64,000 nucleotides of DNA from Flavobacterium quisquiliarum. Lineage in GTDB: Bacteria; Bacteroidota; Bacteroidia; Flavobacteriales; Flavobacteriaceae. Each line of letters opens with the position of its first letter. Positions within the stretch are counted from its first letter, which is position 1. Location: the NCBI RefSeq assembly GCF_019308285.1, contig NZ_WWEM01000033.1, positions 269,676 to 333,675 of the forward strand. Reading direction: 5' to 3'. The notes beneath the pieces are model-generated. The model saw nothing but the letters and a program-made list of their open reading frames with translations. It made no database searches and had not been told where the DNA came from. Made by a program: the position numbers and the translations under genes. Positions 8,047-16,199 of this stretch are shown piece after piece.

Positions 8047-8598
8047 ATGAAAACAAGATTTCAAATATTAATTATGGGTTTAGTACTATTCTTTTTACTA
8101 GGAAGTGCTAAACCCACTTTTTTCCCAGAAGATAGCGCTGTGGTAATTAATAAAATTAAAATAGAAATCACAGGACTATCTACAGTTGGCAAATACAATT
8201 GCTCTAATACCTTTACTATAAAGGATACGGTTTATGTTAACTGCATTAAAAAAAATACGTTTAATACCGAAATTAAAATGTCTGACTTTGATTGCGGCAA
8301 CAAAATCATGACCAAAGATTTACAGGGAACTGTCAAAGTAAAAAAATTTCCAAACAGTACGGTTTCGATTTCAGACATTAAACCAAGCGGTAAAAATTAC
8401 AAATGCAGACTTAATTTCTACATTACAGATAAAACTTTAAAATACAAAGATTTCATTTTATACAATACAGATGATAAAATTCAAGGAACATTGAGTTTAA
8501 AATTCTCTGATATCGAATTAGAACCGCCAGTAAAAATGGCTGGTTTAATCAAAGTAAAAGACGATATTGTAATCAATTTTAGTTTATACAAAAAATAA
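8047..8598 (+). CDS. Divergent YceI-like secreted protein
   Basis: ATG 8047 gives 183 residues with a signal peptide (MKTRFQILIMGLVLFFLLGSAKP). A longer TTG reading would overlap the porin gene and is less likely. The C-terminal segment KFSDIELEPPVKMAGLIKVK aligns position by position with the end of the two YceI paralogs upstream (FEMAPPKAALGVVKAGKD). This suggests a third, strongly diverged lipocalin-like member. Four cysteines (about residues 53, 65, 84 and 122) suggest disulfides. It is the last gene of the YceI-porin operon. The family assignment is inferred from that tail and the context. Confidence 0.6.
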   Translation: MKTRFQILIMGLVLFFLLGSAKPTFFPEDSAVVINKIKIEITGLSTVGKYNCSNTFTIKDTVYVNCIKKNTFNTEIKMSDFDCGNKIMTKDLQGTVKVKKFPNSTVSISDIKPSGKNYKCRLNFYITDKTLKYKDFILYNTDDKIQGTLSLKFSDIELEPPVKMAGLIKVKDDIVINFSLYKK

Positions 8599-8777
8599 CT
8601 TTTTTCTTCATAAAAAAATTAAATAGCGAACAGACAAAAATTAAAAATTTGGCACAGGAATTGTTTTGCTCTCAAAAGAAAAATAATCTTACAAAGAGCT
8701 CAATCATTTTAAAATTTGTATTTTTATTTTTCAGCCATATAACCTTTAAGTTTTATCAACCTAACAAAAATGTAATT

Positions 8778-9143
8778 ATGAAAAAACAAATTTTAAGTTT
8801 AGCTGTTGTTGCTTTATTAACGTTTGCTGTTCAATCATGCGAGAAAAAAGAACCTAAACCAGCCGAAGATGAATTAACTCTTGGAAACAAAGTAGATTCT
8901 CTAACCACAGACATCAAAGAAGTAAAAGACAGCGCTGTAAGCAAAGCCGAAAGTGCAGCCACTAAAGCCAAAGACGCAACAGAAACTGCCGCTCAAGATG
9001 TAAAAAACGCAACTAAAAAAGCTGCTGAAGATGTAAAAGACGCCACTAAAAAAGGGGCTGAAAAAGTAGAAAATGCTGCTAAAGCTGCCAAAGACGGAAC
9101 TGTAAAAACAGCTAAAGAAGTAAACGACGCTTTGAAAAAATAA
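8778..9143 (+). CDS. Small Ala/Lys-rich helical lipoprotein
   Basis: ATG 8778 gives 121 residues with a lipoprotein signal (MKKQILSLAVVALLTFAVQSC, Cys21). A further upstream non-ATG start has no support. The mature part is an uninterrupted run of degenerate 11-residue repeats of the type KAAEDVKDATKKG, resembling LEA/apolipoprotein amphipathic helices. It is therefore likely an extended or membrane-lying helix. The leader is nearly identical, in protein and DNA, to that of the small repeat lipoprotein at 63055. Function is unknown; an envelope stress role is only a guess. A strong terminator follows. Confidence 0.75.
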   Translation: MKKQILSLAVVALLTFAVQSCEKKEPKPAEDELTLGNKVDSLTTDIKEVKDSAVSKAESAATKAKDATETAAQDVKNATKKAAEDVKDATKKGAEKVENAAKAAKDGTVKTAKEVNDALKK

Positions 9144-9168
9144 CCAAATTAAAAAAGCTAATAAACAG

Positions 9169-9198
9169 AAACCATTCGCTACAACGGATGGTTTTTTT
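9169..9198 (+). terminator. Rho-independent terminator after the Ala/Lys-rich lipoprotein
   Basis: A 10-bp stem (9169-9178 with 9185-9194, one G-T pair), loop CTACAA, then a T run. Confidence 0.85.
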
Positions 9199-9226
9199 AT
9201 GCACAATAGTTCGTTACTATTTTTTG

Positions 9227-9234
9227 TATTTTTG
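9227..9234 (+). promoter_or_regulatory. -7 promoter box TATTTTTG of the O-methyltransferase gene
   Basis: It matches TAnnTTTG 27 bp upstream of the ATG at 9261. Confidence 0.45.
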
Positions 9235-9260
9235 CTTTTCAAATTACAAGATACTACAAT

Positions 9261-9902
9261 ATGCATTTTATATCACAAGAACTCGAAGATTACATCGAAC
9301 AGCATTCTGAAAACGAACCAGAATTATTGGCAAAACTCAACAAAGAAACGTATCAAAAAATACTTTTACCGAGAATGTTAAGCGGTCATTTCCAAGGACG
9401 TGTTTTAAGTATGCTTTCGAAATTAATCCGTCCTGTAAATATTTTGGAGATTGGAACTTATACGGGTTATGCGGCGTTGTGTTTATGCGAAGGAATGCAG
9501 GAAAATGGGCAATTGCATACGATTGATATTAAAGAAGAATTAGTCGATTTTCAGCGAAAATATTTTGACGCATCACCTTGGGGGAAACAAATTTTTCAGC
9601 ATTTAGGCGAAGCCGTAAATATTATTCCAGATTTAGATGTGAAATTTGATTTGGTTTTTATTGATGCCGATAAAGAAAACTACCTTAATTACTGGGAAAT
9701 GATTGTTCCAAAGATGAATAAAGGCGGTATTATTTTGTCTGATAATGTTTTATGGAGCGGCAAAATTCTAGAACCAGTTCATCCAAATGATGTTAGTACA
9801 AAAGTGCTTTTAGAATACAATCAGCTTTTGAAAGATGATCCTAGAGTCGAGACGGTTTTACTGCCTATTCGTGATGGACTAACTGTTAGTCGAGTTCTAT
9901 AA
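9261..9902 (+). CDS. O-methyltransferase, class I SAM-dependent (family 3)
   Basis: This 213-residue protein of the caffeoyl-CoA/catechol O-methyltransferase-like family has the usual bacterial length. Motif I for SAM binding is EIGTYTGYAALCLCEGM (about residues 72-88). The acidic metal/SAM motif is DLVFIDADKENYLNYWE (about 131-147), and GGIILSDNVLWSGKI follows (about 156-170). Bacterial members include the tRNA 5-hydroxyuridine methyltransferase TrmR and small-molecule methyltransferases. The sequence alone does not tell which substrate is used. It is followed by a degenerate octamer array and then the PhyH gene. Confidence 0.9.
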   Translation: MHFISQELEDYIEQHSENEPELLAKLNKETYQKILLPRMLSGHFQGRVLSMLSKLIRPVNILEIGTYTGYAALCLCEGMQENGQLHTIDIKEELVDFQRKYFDASPWGKQIFQHLGEAVNIIPDLDVKFDLVFIDADKENYLNYWEMIVPKMNKGGIILSDNVLWSGKILEPVHPNDVSTKVLLEYNQLLKDDPRVETVLLPIRDGLTVSRVL

Positions 9903-9909
9903 TTTTTTA

Positions 9910-9941
9910 GTTTCTAAGTTGCTAAGATGCTGAGATTCTAA
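9910..9941. repeat. Degenerate 8-bp-period array, four units
   Basis: Four octamers lie in a row: GTTTCTAA, GTTGCTAA, GATGCTGA and GATTCTAA, fitting the consensus GwTnCTrA. It is the same family as the perfect array at the window end. It is non-coding, between the O-methyltransferase and PhyH genes. Confidence 0.7.
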
Positions 9942-9966
9942 GTTTTTTTCTTTTCAGATTTTAAAA

Positions 9967-10689
9967 ATGATTCACTCAAAACAAATTCATAGCGAAGGTT
10001 TTTCAATTATAAACAACATTTTTACTGAAAATGAGATTGAAAATTTGATCTCATTAATTGAAAATGCAACCAAAAATGATTCTGATAATGCTACTTTCAG
10101 AAAATCTCAAGATTTATTTGCTATCAGACAATTTCACAAAGAAGTCCCTGAGACTTTAGCTTTTATTTTTAATAAAAATTTAAAAGAAATTATCGAGTTA
10201 AATTTTGGAAAGAGATATTTCATAACCAAATCAATTTATTTTGATAAACCAGAAAAATCAAATTGGTTTGTGGCTTATCACCAAGATTTGACTATTTCAG
10301 TTGACAAAAAAATTGAAGTTGAGAATTTTGAGAATTGGACTTTAAAACAAAATCAATTTGCGGTTCAGCCTCCAACAGAAATTTTAGAAGATAATTTCAC
10401 TATCCGAATTCACATTGATAAAACGACTAAAGATAACGGAGCTTTAAAAGTCATTAATAATTCACATTCAAAAGAAATAATCCGAATTGAAAATATGGAT
10501 TTTGAAAATGAAAAAGAGACAATCTGTGAAGTAGAGAAAGGCGGTATTATGATTATGAAACCGCTACTTTTCCATGCTTCAAACAAAACCACAAACAACG
10601 AACGAAGAAGAGTGATTCATATTGAATTCAGCAAACAGCAACTCCCTAACGGCTTAGAGTGGAGCGAAAAAACATTTTTTGAAAATTAA
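9967..10689 (+). CDS. Phytanoyl-CoA dioxygenase (PhyH) family Fe(II)/2-oxoglutarate oxygenase
   Basis: This 240-residue protein has the double-stranded beta-helix fold of non-haem iron oxygenases. The iron triad is visible as His105 and Asp107 (YHQDL) with the distal His203 (LLFHAS). An arginine in NNERRRVIH about 11 residues later can hold 2-oxoglutarate. The segment DNGALKVINNSH is typical of PhyH proteins. The substrate is unknown; family members hydroxylate acyl-CoAs, amino acids or secondary metabolites. The gene stands alone, with its own terminator, and lies between two octamer arrays in opposite orientation. Confidence 0.88.
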   Translation: MIHSKQIHSEGFSIINNIFTENEIENLISLIENATKNDSDNATFRKSQDLFAIRQFHKEVPETLAFIFNKNLKEIIELNFGKRYFITKSIYFDKPEKSNWFVAYHQDLTISVDKKIEVENFENWTLKQNQFAVQPPTEILEDNFTIRIHIDKTTKDNGALKVINNSHSKEIIRIENMDFENEKETICEVEKGGIMIMKPLLFHASNKTTNNERRRVIHIEFSKQQLPNGLEWSEKTFFEN

Positions 10690-10703
10690 TTCACATAAAA
10701 AAA

Positions 10704-10732
10704 CCTCCAGTTAAAGCTGGAGGCATTTTTTT
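10704..10732 (+). terminator. Rho-independent terminator of the PhyH gene
   Basis: The stem CCTCCAG/CTGGAGG (10704-10710 with 10717-10723) has a 6-nt loop, followed by T7. Confidence 0.88.
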
Positions 10733-10752
10733 ATAATTTGAAATTTTCCAAT

Positions 10753-10773
10753 CTAATGTTAGACGCACTGCGG
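10753..10773. repeat. Short GC-rich hairpin repeat AGACGCACTGCGGTGCGTCT
   Basis: An inverted repeat GACGCAC/GTGCGTC of high GC content stands alone in AT-rich intergenic DNA. This kind of REP-like hairpin is common between genes in Flavobacterium. No second copy is present in this window. Confidence 0.5.
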
Positions 10774-10808
10774 TGCGTCTCTACAAAAAACCGTACTGAA
10801 AAGAAAAC

Positions 10809-10840
10809 TTAGAATCTTAGCACCTCAGTATCTTAGCATC
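10809..10840. repeat. Degenerate 8-bp-period array, four units, reverse orientation
   Basis: Units TTAGAATC, TTAGCACC, TCAGTATC and TTAGCATC are the reverse complement form of the GATnCTrA family. Together with the array at 9910-9941 it brackets the PhyH gene as an inverted pair. Confidence 0.7.
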
Positions 10841-10849
10841 TTAAAAAAA

Positions 10850-11413
10850 CTATCCTGGAAAATATTGTGGTTTAAGCTTTTTGTAAACTAAATAGATTAA
10901 GAAACCGAAAACAGCTCCAAAGAAATATCCTGCTAGAATATCACCCGGATAATGCAATCCTAAATAAATACGGCTGTAAGCAAAAATTAACGGCCATAAG
11001 AACAAGAATCCTAAATATTTGAAGTAACGTTTTAAAACCAAAAATAAGAATGTTGCAACAGCCATTGTATTAGCGGCATGTCCTGAGAAAAAGCTAAAGG
11101 ATTTTCTAACTTGAACAACTCTAATAATTGTATTTACTTCTGGATCATTACATGGACGTAAACGCTGAAAAGTGTGTTTGAATAAATTACAAGTTTGATC
11201 TGTAAAAGCAATCAAAATAGCTATAAAAAGCAATAAATACAAGGTTTGTTTTCCTCCTATTTTTTTATAAATAAGATAGAATAGAAATAAGAAAAATGGC
11301 GTCCAATACAACTGATTGGTAATGACCAACCAAAGTTTATCGTATGTTTCAGAACCTAATCCATTAAGAAATATTAAAAGATCTTTGTCTAATTCCTGTA
11401 TTTTTTCAAGCAT
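10850..11413 (-). CDS. PAP2-family phosphatase, integral membrane
   Basis: This 187-residue polytopic protein (about five transmembrane helices) is a type 2 phosphatidic acid phosphatase. The three phosphatase motifs are present: FKHTFQRLRPC (KxxxxxxRP), FFSGHAA (SGH) and SRIYLGLHYPGD (SRxxxxxHxxxD). It may dephosphorylate undecaprenyl diphosphate or phospholipids at the membrane. The start codon overlaps the stop of the TatA-like gene by one base (TAATG), so the two are co-translated. Confidence 0.93.
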   Translation of the reverse strand: MLEKIQELDKDLLIFLNGLGSETYDKLWLVITNQLYWTPFFLFLFYLIYKKIGGKQTLYLLLFIAILIAFTDQTCNLFKHTFQRLRPCNDPEVNTIIRVVQVRKSFSFFSGHAANTMAVATFLFLVLKRYFKYLGFLFLWPLIFAYSRIYLGLHYPGDILAGYFFGAVFGFLIYLVYKKLKPQYFPG

Positions 11414-11760
11414 TATCGTTGGCGTTTAATAGGTCCGGAAAGAGAATCAATATCTTCTTTTACTTTGTCAATTTCAGTCGCTGTATCTCCCAACAAGTTT
11501 CCTGTATCTCCAAGAAGATTTGATTTTGCATTGTTGATTTCTGCATTGATATTTCCAGTGATATCATTCAAAGATTTAGAATCAAGACCGTTAGCCTCGG
11601 CTCCTTTTTGAATTTCACTTTTAATATCATTAGTTGCATTTTTTAACTGAGCCATAGCTTTACCCATTGTACGAGCGATTTCCGGCACTTTATCTGAACC
11701 AAAAAGCATTAGCACTATAAATAGAATAAAAACTAATTCTCCTCCTCCTATACCAAACAT
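11413..11760 (-). CDS. TatA/TatB-family twin-arginine translocase subunit
   Basis: This 115-residue protein has an N-terminal transmembrane helix (about 7-20), then the hinge LMLFGSDKVPEIAR and an amphipathic helix (about 27-50), as in Sec-independent translocase subunits. The C-terminal tail is acidic and longer than in a minimal TatA, with a small internal duplication (NLLGDTGNLLGDT). The FG motif fits TatA/E, while the length and tail recall TatB, so the subtype is open. It is upstream of and overlaps PAP2. A TATCTTTG promoter box precedes it; no tatC is in the window. Confidence 0.88.
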   Translation of the reverse strand: MFGIGGGELVFILFIVLMLFGSDKVPEIARTMGKAMAQLKNATNDIKSEIQKGAEANGLDSKSLNDITGNINAEINNAKSNLLGDTGNLLGDTATEIDKVKEDIDSLSGPIKRQR

Positions 11761-11780
11761 AACTTTTATTTTTGTTGTCG

Positions 11781-11788
11781 CAAAGATA
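11781..11788 (-). promoter_or_regulatory. -7 promoter box TATCTTTG of the tatA-PAP2 operon
   Basis: The minus-strand match to TAnnTTTG lies 21 bp upstream of the ATG. Confidence 0.55.
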
Positions 11789-11856
11789 TTAAATTTTGAA
11801 GCTTAGAGTTTTAAAATTAACTTAAAAAGTCCTTTAAAATTCATTTCTTCAAAAAT

Positions 11857-11895
11857 AAAAAAGTTCATCAAGCTTTCCAGCCTGATGAACTTTTT
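11857..11895 (-). terminator. Rho-independent terminator of the M1 peptidase gene
   Basis: The stem AAAAAGTTCATCA/TGATGAACTTTTT has a 12-nt loop, and T-rich tracts flank it on both sides. It lies directly after the peptidase stop. Confidence 0.85.
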
Positions 11896-11913
11896 CTATT
11901 ATTCTATTTCTTT

Positions 11914-14157
11914 TTAGTCAAATTTTGACTTAGTCTCTACTTTTGGCCAAGAGTTATTGGTTACATCGATATCTGCTGTTAACAATTTTGGATCGATTTG
12001 AATACTCTTAATTGCTTTTGTTGTAGCATATACTTTTTTAGCCGTTTCGTTACTTTTTCTCCAGATTTGTGCTGGATATTGGTAATTATCTTTAGAACCA
12101 TCTTCATAAGTAATCTCAACTAAAATTGGCATAATCATTCCGCCTGGTTTATTGAATTCTACCTCATAGAAATATTTAGGCGATTTGATGCTTGCTTTTT
12201 CTTCAGCTGTAAAAGTTTGATCTACATAATCTGCTAAAGGTTTGAAATCTTCAATTTTTAAAGCTTTTTTCTTAGATTGATTTACCTCTGCATTATCTCC
12301 TGCAACTAAGTAAACAAAAGGCCCTTTTTCATAACCAAAACGTCCTTTTCTCACTTTTACATCTTTAAGATCTGCTGTTGGAGTATCTGAAACGTAATAT
12401 TGTTTTACATCTTTAATTCCGATATCTACAAAATCAGTTGAATAGAACCATCCTCTCCAGAACCAGTCTAAGTCTACTGCAGAAGCATCTTCCATTGTTC
12501 TAAAAAAATCTTCTGGTGTCGGATGTTTGAATTTCCATCTGTTTGCGTATGTTTTAAAAGCATAATCAAACAATTCTCTTCCCATTACCACTTCTCTTAA
12601 AATATTAAGACCTGTAGCTGGTTTTCCGTATGCGTTATTCCCAAATTGGTGAATTGTTTCAGAGTTAGACATAATTGGCTCTAAGAACTTTTGATCACCG
12701 CTCATATAAGGAACAATATTTTTTGCCGGCCCTCTTCTTGAAGGGAAATTGGGATCTAATTCCTGCTCGGCTAAATATTCTAAAAACGAGTTCAAACCTT
12801 CATCCATCCAAGTCCATTGACGCTCATCTGAGTTTACAATCATTGGAAAGAAAGTATGTCCTACTTCGTGGATAATAACTCCAATCATTCCGTTTTTAAC
12901 TTCTCTACTGGTTACACCATTTTCGTCAGGACGACCATAGTTCCAGCAAATCATTGGATATTCCATTCCTTGATCTTCAGCCGAAACTGAAACCGCTTTT
13001 GGATAAGGATAATCAAACGTATGAGAAGAATAGCTTTTTAAAGTATGCGCTACAACCATTGTTGAAGTTTCTCCCCAAAGCGGATTAGATTCTTTTGGAT
13101 AAACAGATTCTGCCATTACAGTTCTGTTTCCAATTTTTACCGCCATTGCATCGTAAATGAATTTTCTTGAAGAAGCAATTCCGAAATCACGAACATTTTT
13201 GGCACTGAATTTCCAAGTTTTTTTCTTTTCAGAGAAACCTTTTTCTGCCGCTTCTGCTTCTGCCTGTGTTACAATAACCACTGGTTTATCAAATGATTTC
13301 TGTGCTTGTTCGTAACGCTTAACCTGTTCAGCAGTAAAAACCTCGCTTCTATTCGTTAATTCTCCCGTTGCATCAATTACGTGATCTGCAGGAACGGTAA
13401 TATTTACATCAAAGTTTCCGAAAGGAAGAGCAAACTCTCCACTTCCCCAAAACTGCATATTCTGCCAGCCTTCAACATCATTATAAACTGCCATTCTTGG
13501 ATAAAACTGAGCAATAACATATAGTTTGTTGCCATCTTTTTCAAATAGTTCATATCCAGAACGTCCGCCTTCTTTTCTGTAATTATTGATATTGTACCAC
13601 CATTTTATAGAAAAAGAAATTTTTTCACCAGGTTTTAATGGAGAAGCCAAGTTGATACGCATCATCGTTTCGTTGATTGTATAAGACATTGGATTTCCTT
13701 TAGCATCTTTTACCTGATCAATATTAAAACCACGCTCCAAATCTTTTTTCAAATATTTAGAAGAAAAACCTTCTAGCGGCAAAACCTGATTGATTTTTTC
13801 GCCTTCAGCCAATGAAGTTTGTCCATTTGCCTTTGCTTGATTTTGATCCAGCTGAATCCAAAGATATTCTAAACTGTCAGGTGAATTATTAGAATAAGTT
13901 ATAACTTCAGATCCAGTTAATTTTGAATTTTTATCATCTAATTCAACATCGATTTTATAATCTGCTTGCTGTTGATAATATGCTGGCCCTGGAGCTCCAG
14001 AAGCAGTACGAAACATATTTGGAGTCGCCAGCAAATCATACATTTGACTGAACTTATTTGTATCGTATTTACCCTGCTGTCTTGTAGGTGTGGTTGTTGC
14101 TTTTTCCTGCGCAATCAACATTGCTGGAAAAAGCAATAATAATGAAATTTTTTTCAT
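11914..14157 (-). CDS. M1 family zinc metallopeptidase (aminopeptidase N-like), secreted
   Basis: This 747-residue exported protein has a signal peptide of about 17 residues ending in AQ. It has an N-terminal beta domain of the M1 family and the gluzincin catalytic domain. The zinc motif HEVGH is at residues 430-434, and the third ligand Glu453 is spaced as HExxH-x18-E (WMDEGLNSF). The exopeptidase motif normally GxMEN appears as DQGMEYPMI, a variation also seen in other Bacteroidota M1 proteins. There is no obvious C-terminal type IX secretion sorting domain, so it is probably periplasmic or outer-membrane associated. It lies downstream of DUF6702 and the CarboxypepD_reg paralogs on the same strand. 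Confidence 0.93.
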   Translation of the reverse strand: MKKISLLLLFPAMLIAQEKATTTPTRQQGKYDTNKFSQMYDLLATPNMFRTASGAPGPAYYQQQADYKIDVELDDKNSKLTGSEVITYSNNSPDSLEYLWIQLDQNQAKANGQTSLAEGEKINQVLPLEGFSSKYLKKDLERGFNIDQVKDAKGNPMSYTINETMMRINLASPLKPGEKISFSIKWWYNINNYRKEGGRSGYELFEKDGNKLYVIAQFYPRMAVYNDVEGWQNMQFWGSGEFALPFGNFDVNITVPADHVIDATGELTNRSEVFTAEQVKRYEQAQKSFDKPVVIVTQAEAEAAEKGFSEKKKTWKFSAKNVRDFGIASSRKFIYDAMAVKIGNRTVMAESVYPKESNPLWGETSTMVVAHTLKSYSSHTFDYPYPKAVSVSAEDQGMEYPMICWNYGRPDENGVTSREVKNGMIGVIIHEVGHTFFPMIVNSDERQWTWMDEGLNSFLEYLAEQELDPNFPSRRGPAKNIVPYMSGDQKFLEPIMSNSETIHQFGNNAYGKPATGLNILREVVMGRELFDYAFKTYANRWKFKHPTPEDFFRTMEDASAVDLDWFWRGWFYSTDFVDIGIKDVKQYYVSDTPTADLKDVKVRKGRFGYEKGPFVYLVAGDNAEVNQSKKKALKIEDFKPLADYVDQTFTAEEKASIKSPKYFYEVEFNKPGGMIMPILVEITYEDGSKDNYQYPAQIWRKSNETAKKVYATTKAIKSIQIDPKLLTADIDVTNNSWPKVETKSKFD

Positions 14158-14222
14158 AAAAATCGAATGGTAATTTATCAGGGTGTGAAAATAGCAATTA
14201 AAACCATAATTTAACCCCCTAT

Positions 14223-14729
14223 TTAATACTTTAACACTTCTTTCCTTGAAGATTCTGTAAAGAGAACACTCTTTTTAGTGTCAAATGCTGTAATATGTGT
14301 AATGTTTTGCTGTTCTGAGTTCCAATCTACCAAAATAGTATTTGCAATTTCCAGTGTTTTAAATTTATCTACATTTTGAATTCTGGAATAACAAACCAAA
14401 ACATCATCTGCTTCCACTTCTTTAGACAAAAAAACTATTGTTTTGGATTGTCCGTTAACTTTGACTGAAAAATGTTCTGAGAGATATTTTTTTAATAATT
14501 CTACATCTTCCGGTCTTTCTTTACTTGTACCCGCAAAAGTCTTTTTGTGATATTTCTTTTCCATTGCATTATTCAAATCATCAATAAAAATGCGGGAAGT
14601 AATTTGCAACATCTTTTTTTCAGCAGCATAATTTACCTGAAAAACACCAACATAAAACTTATGAAATGCGAATGATGAAGACAATACAAATAAGACTGCC
14701 AGAAAACAGTAAACTAATTTATTTTTCAT
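14223..14729 (-). CDS. DUF6702-like secreted protein
   Basis: This 168-residue protein has a signal peptide (MKNKLVYCFLAVLFVLSSSFAF) and then a domain beginning HKFYVGVFQVNY. That opening is typical of the DUF6702 family in Flavobacteriia, which has no known function. The stretch TSRIFIDDLNNAM recalls secreted proteins associated with M1 peptidases in related genomes. Its start overlaps the stop of the upstream gene by 4 bp (ATGA), so it is translationally coupled to the CarboxypepD_reg run. A 65-bp gap separates it from the M1 peptidase gene. Confidence 0.75.
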   Translation of the reverse strand: MKNKLVYCFLAVLFVLSSSFAFHKFYVGVFQVNYAAEKKMLQITSRIFIDDLNNAMEKKYHKKTFAGTSKERPEDVELLKKYLSEHFSVKVNGQSKTIVFLSKEVEADDVLVCYSRIQNVDKFKTLEIANTILVDWNSEQQNITHITAFDTKKSVLFTESSRKEVLKY

Positions 14730-15481
14730 TTTTTAGAAGCTACAGCTTTCTTAAACTCTTTATTCTTGTTCACCATAAAGTCCATTAATTGAAATTTTTG
14801 GTCTGGATTAACAAATTCTCTTGAATGCGGGTCATTTGAACAATACATTAAAAACAACTCAATTTCATCATCTTTAAGCCCCAGTGTTTTGTTATAGAAG
14901 TCTTTTGTGAAATTATCTTTAGCATATTCCACAAAAGCAATATCTGTAATTTCTTCTTCTTTAACTTCATCTTTTTTGCTCAAAAGTTTTTTGACATCTT
15001 TAAAGATTCGAACAAAATCAGTTCCATATTTTATGGTTTGATCTGAAAGCATTGCTTTATTCTCTGGCGTAGAAAGATTATCACCTTCAAACTGCATATC
15101 AACAATTTTCTGAGAACCGCCCTGCAATGATTTTACTTTTAATTCTTTATGAACTACAACTTCTTTAAGCTGATTATTGACTAAATCTAATTTTGCTTTA
15201 AAAAGAATCTCAGCACAGTCTTTTTCAGTTAAAACAATTTTCTTTGATTGAAACGTCAGACCAGAGAACAGCAAAGTATCTTTTGGCTGTGCCATAATAT
15301 CAAACAAACCGCCAGCACCAATAAATGTCCGAACATTTGCATTAATATTCATTACATAACCACTTTCTATGGTTAAAAAATCATTGATAACTTGACCGTG
15401 TAATGGTTTCCTGAAACCGTTTTGTCCTAATACAAATTGACAAAATAAGCAGACAACGAGTACTCCTAATTTATTTTTCAT
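14726..15481 (-). CDS. Secreted CarboxypepD_reg-like protein, divergent paralog
   Basis: This 251-residue protein has a signal peptide (MKNKLGVLVVCLFCQFVLGQ) and an N-terminal carboxypeptidase-regulatory-like beta-sandwich (about 25-105; LHGQVINDFLTIESGY, LLFSGLTFQSKKIVL). It then has a helical, Lys/Glu-rich C-terminal half. Unlike its three upstream neighbours it lacks the AExLGIxPxGQKKxTxAER motif, so it is the most diverged of the set. Gene ends overlap on both sides (11 bp upstream, 4 bp downstream). Function is unknown; the domain resembles the N-terminal extension of SusC-type transporters but stands alone here. Confidence 0.78.
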   Translation of the reverse strand: MKNKLGVLVVCLFCQFVLGQNGFRKPLHGQVINDFLTIESGYVMNINANVRTFIGAGGLFDIMAQPKDTLLFSGLTFQSKKIVLTEKDCAEILFKAKLDLVNNQLKEVVVHKELKVKSLQGGSQKIVDMQFEGDNLSTPENKAMLSDQTIKYGTDFVRIFKDVKKLLSKKDEVKEEEITDIAFVEYAKDNFTKDFYNKTLGLKDDEIELFLMYCSNDPHSREFVNPDQKFQLMDFMVNKNKEFKKAVASKK

Positions 15482-16199
15482 TTTCGAGAATTGTTAGATA
15501 TTTTCTTGCTAGATCTGTGATTAAAAACATACTCATTGTTTTGTTTTTAGTATTCAAAGATACAGCAAAATCGGTATCTTCTATACAAAATAATTGAAAT
15601 CCTTTTATATAATCCACAGGTATTTTCAATCTATCTGTATAATAATTCTCATCAAAAACGTATTCTAGTTTTCTAAAAAGCGCCTCTTTTTCCTCTACCT
15701 TTACTTCTTTTTTCAACATTGCAGTTCTTCCCGACATAGCATTCAAAAGCTTATCCACTGAGGTTGAAGTAGCGGTGTAAACTTTTCGTTCTGCAGGTGT
15801 ATATTTTTTTTGTCCGTACGGAATAATCCCAAGATTCTCTGCTGTAATATTGGCATTTTCATTTACAATCACTTCTTTCAATTCGACTTCCTTTGCCGTC
15901 ATTTTAACCACCAACAAACTAGAATTCAAATCTTCCAAAGTAATTCTCCGTCTAAGCGGATCTAAGTTTACTGCAGAAAAAACCAAAACCTCACCTTCAC
16001 GCACTGAAATCGAAAAATTACCATCAGAATCTGAAACTGTAGCTACTTGAGTTGTATTATTAATAATATTCACCCCTTCAACTGGAGTGGATTGTTCCAT
16101 TACTCTTCCAAGCAATTCCTTCGAATTTCCTTTTTGCCCAAAACCAAACTGAACAAAAAAGACAAACAGGACAATTAATATATTTTTACTTATTCTCAC
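15471..16199 (-). CDS. Secreted CarboxypepD_reg-like protein, paralog with GTG start
   Basis: This 242-residue protein has a signal peptide (MRISKNILIVLFVFFVQFGFGQ). Residues about 27-112 form the carboxypeptidase-regulatory-like domain (LLGRVMEQSTPVEGVNIINN, ending LKEVIVNE). The paralog motif ITAENLGIIPYGQKKYTPAER follows (quoted in part: LGIIPYGQKKYTPAER), and then SGRTAMLKKEVKVEEKEALF. The start codon is GTG at 16199, inside the end of the upstream gene (14-bp overlap). The same GTG/14-bp arrangement occurs at the next upstream junction. No catalytic residues are visible. Confidence 0.8.
   Translation of the reverse strand: MRISKNILIVLFVFFVQFGFGQKGNSKELLGRVMEQSTPVEGVNIINNTTQVATVSDSDGNFSISVREGEVLVFSAVNLDPLRRRITLEDLNSSLLVVKMTAKEVELKEVIVNENANITAENLGIIPYGQKKYTPAERKVYTATSTSVDKLLNAMSGRTAMLKKEVKVEEKEALFRKLEYVFDENYYTDRLKIPVDYIKGFQLFCIEDTDFAVSLNTKNKTMSMFLITDLARKYLTILENEK

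Noticed and set aside
8649..8777. 43-codon extension of the Ala/Lys-rich lipoprotein
   Set aside because: The extension uses a non-ATG start and would hide a clear lipoprotein signal beginning at 8778.
9967..10689. Insertion sequence flanked by inverted octamer arrays
   Set aside because: There is no transposase or target-site duplication. The enclosed gene is a normal oxygenase, so it is only listed as an observation.
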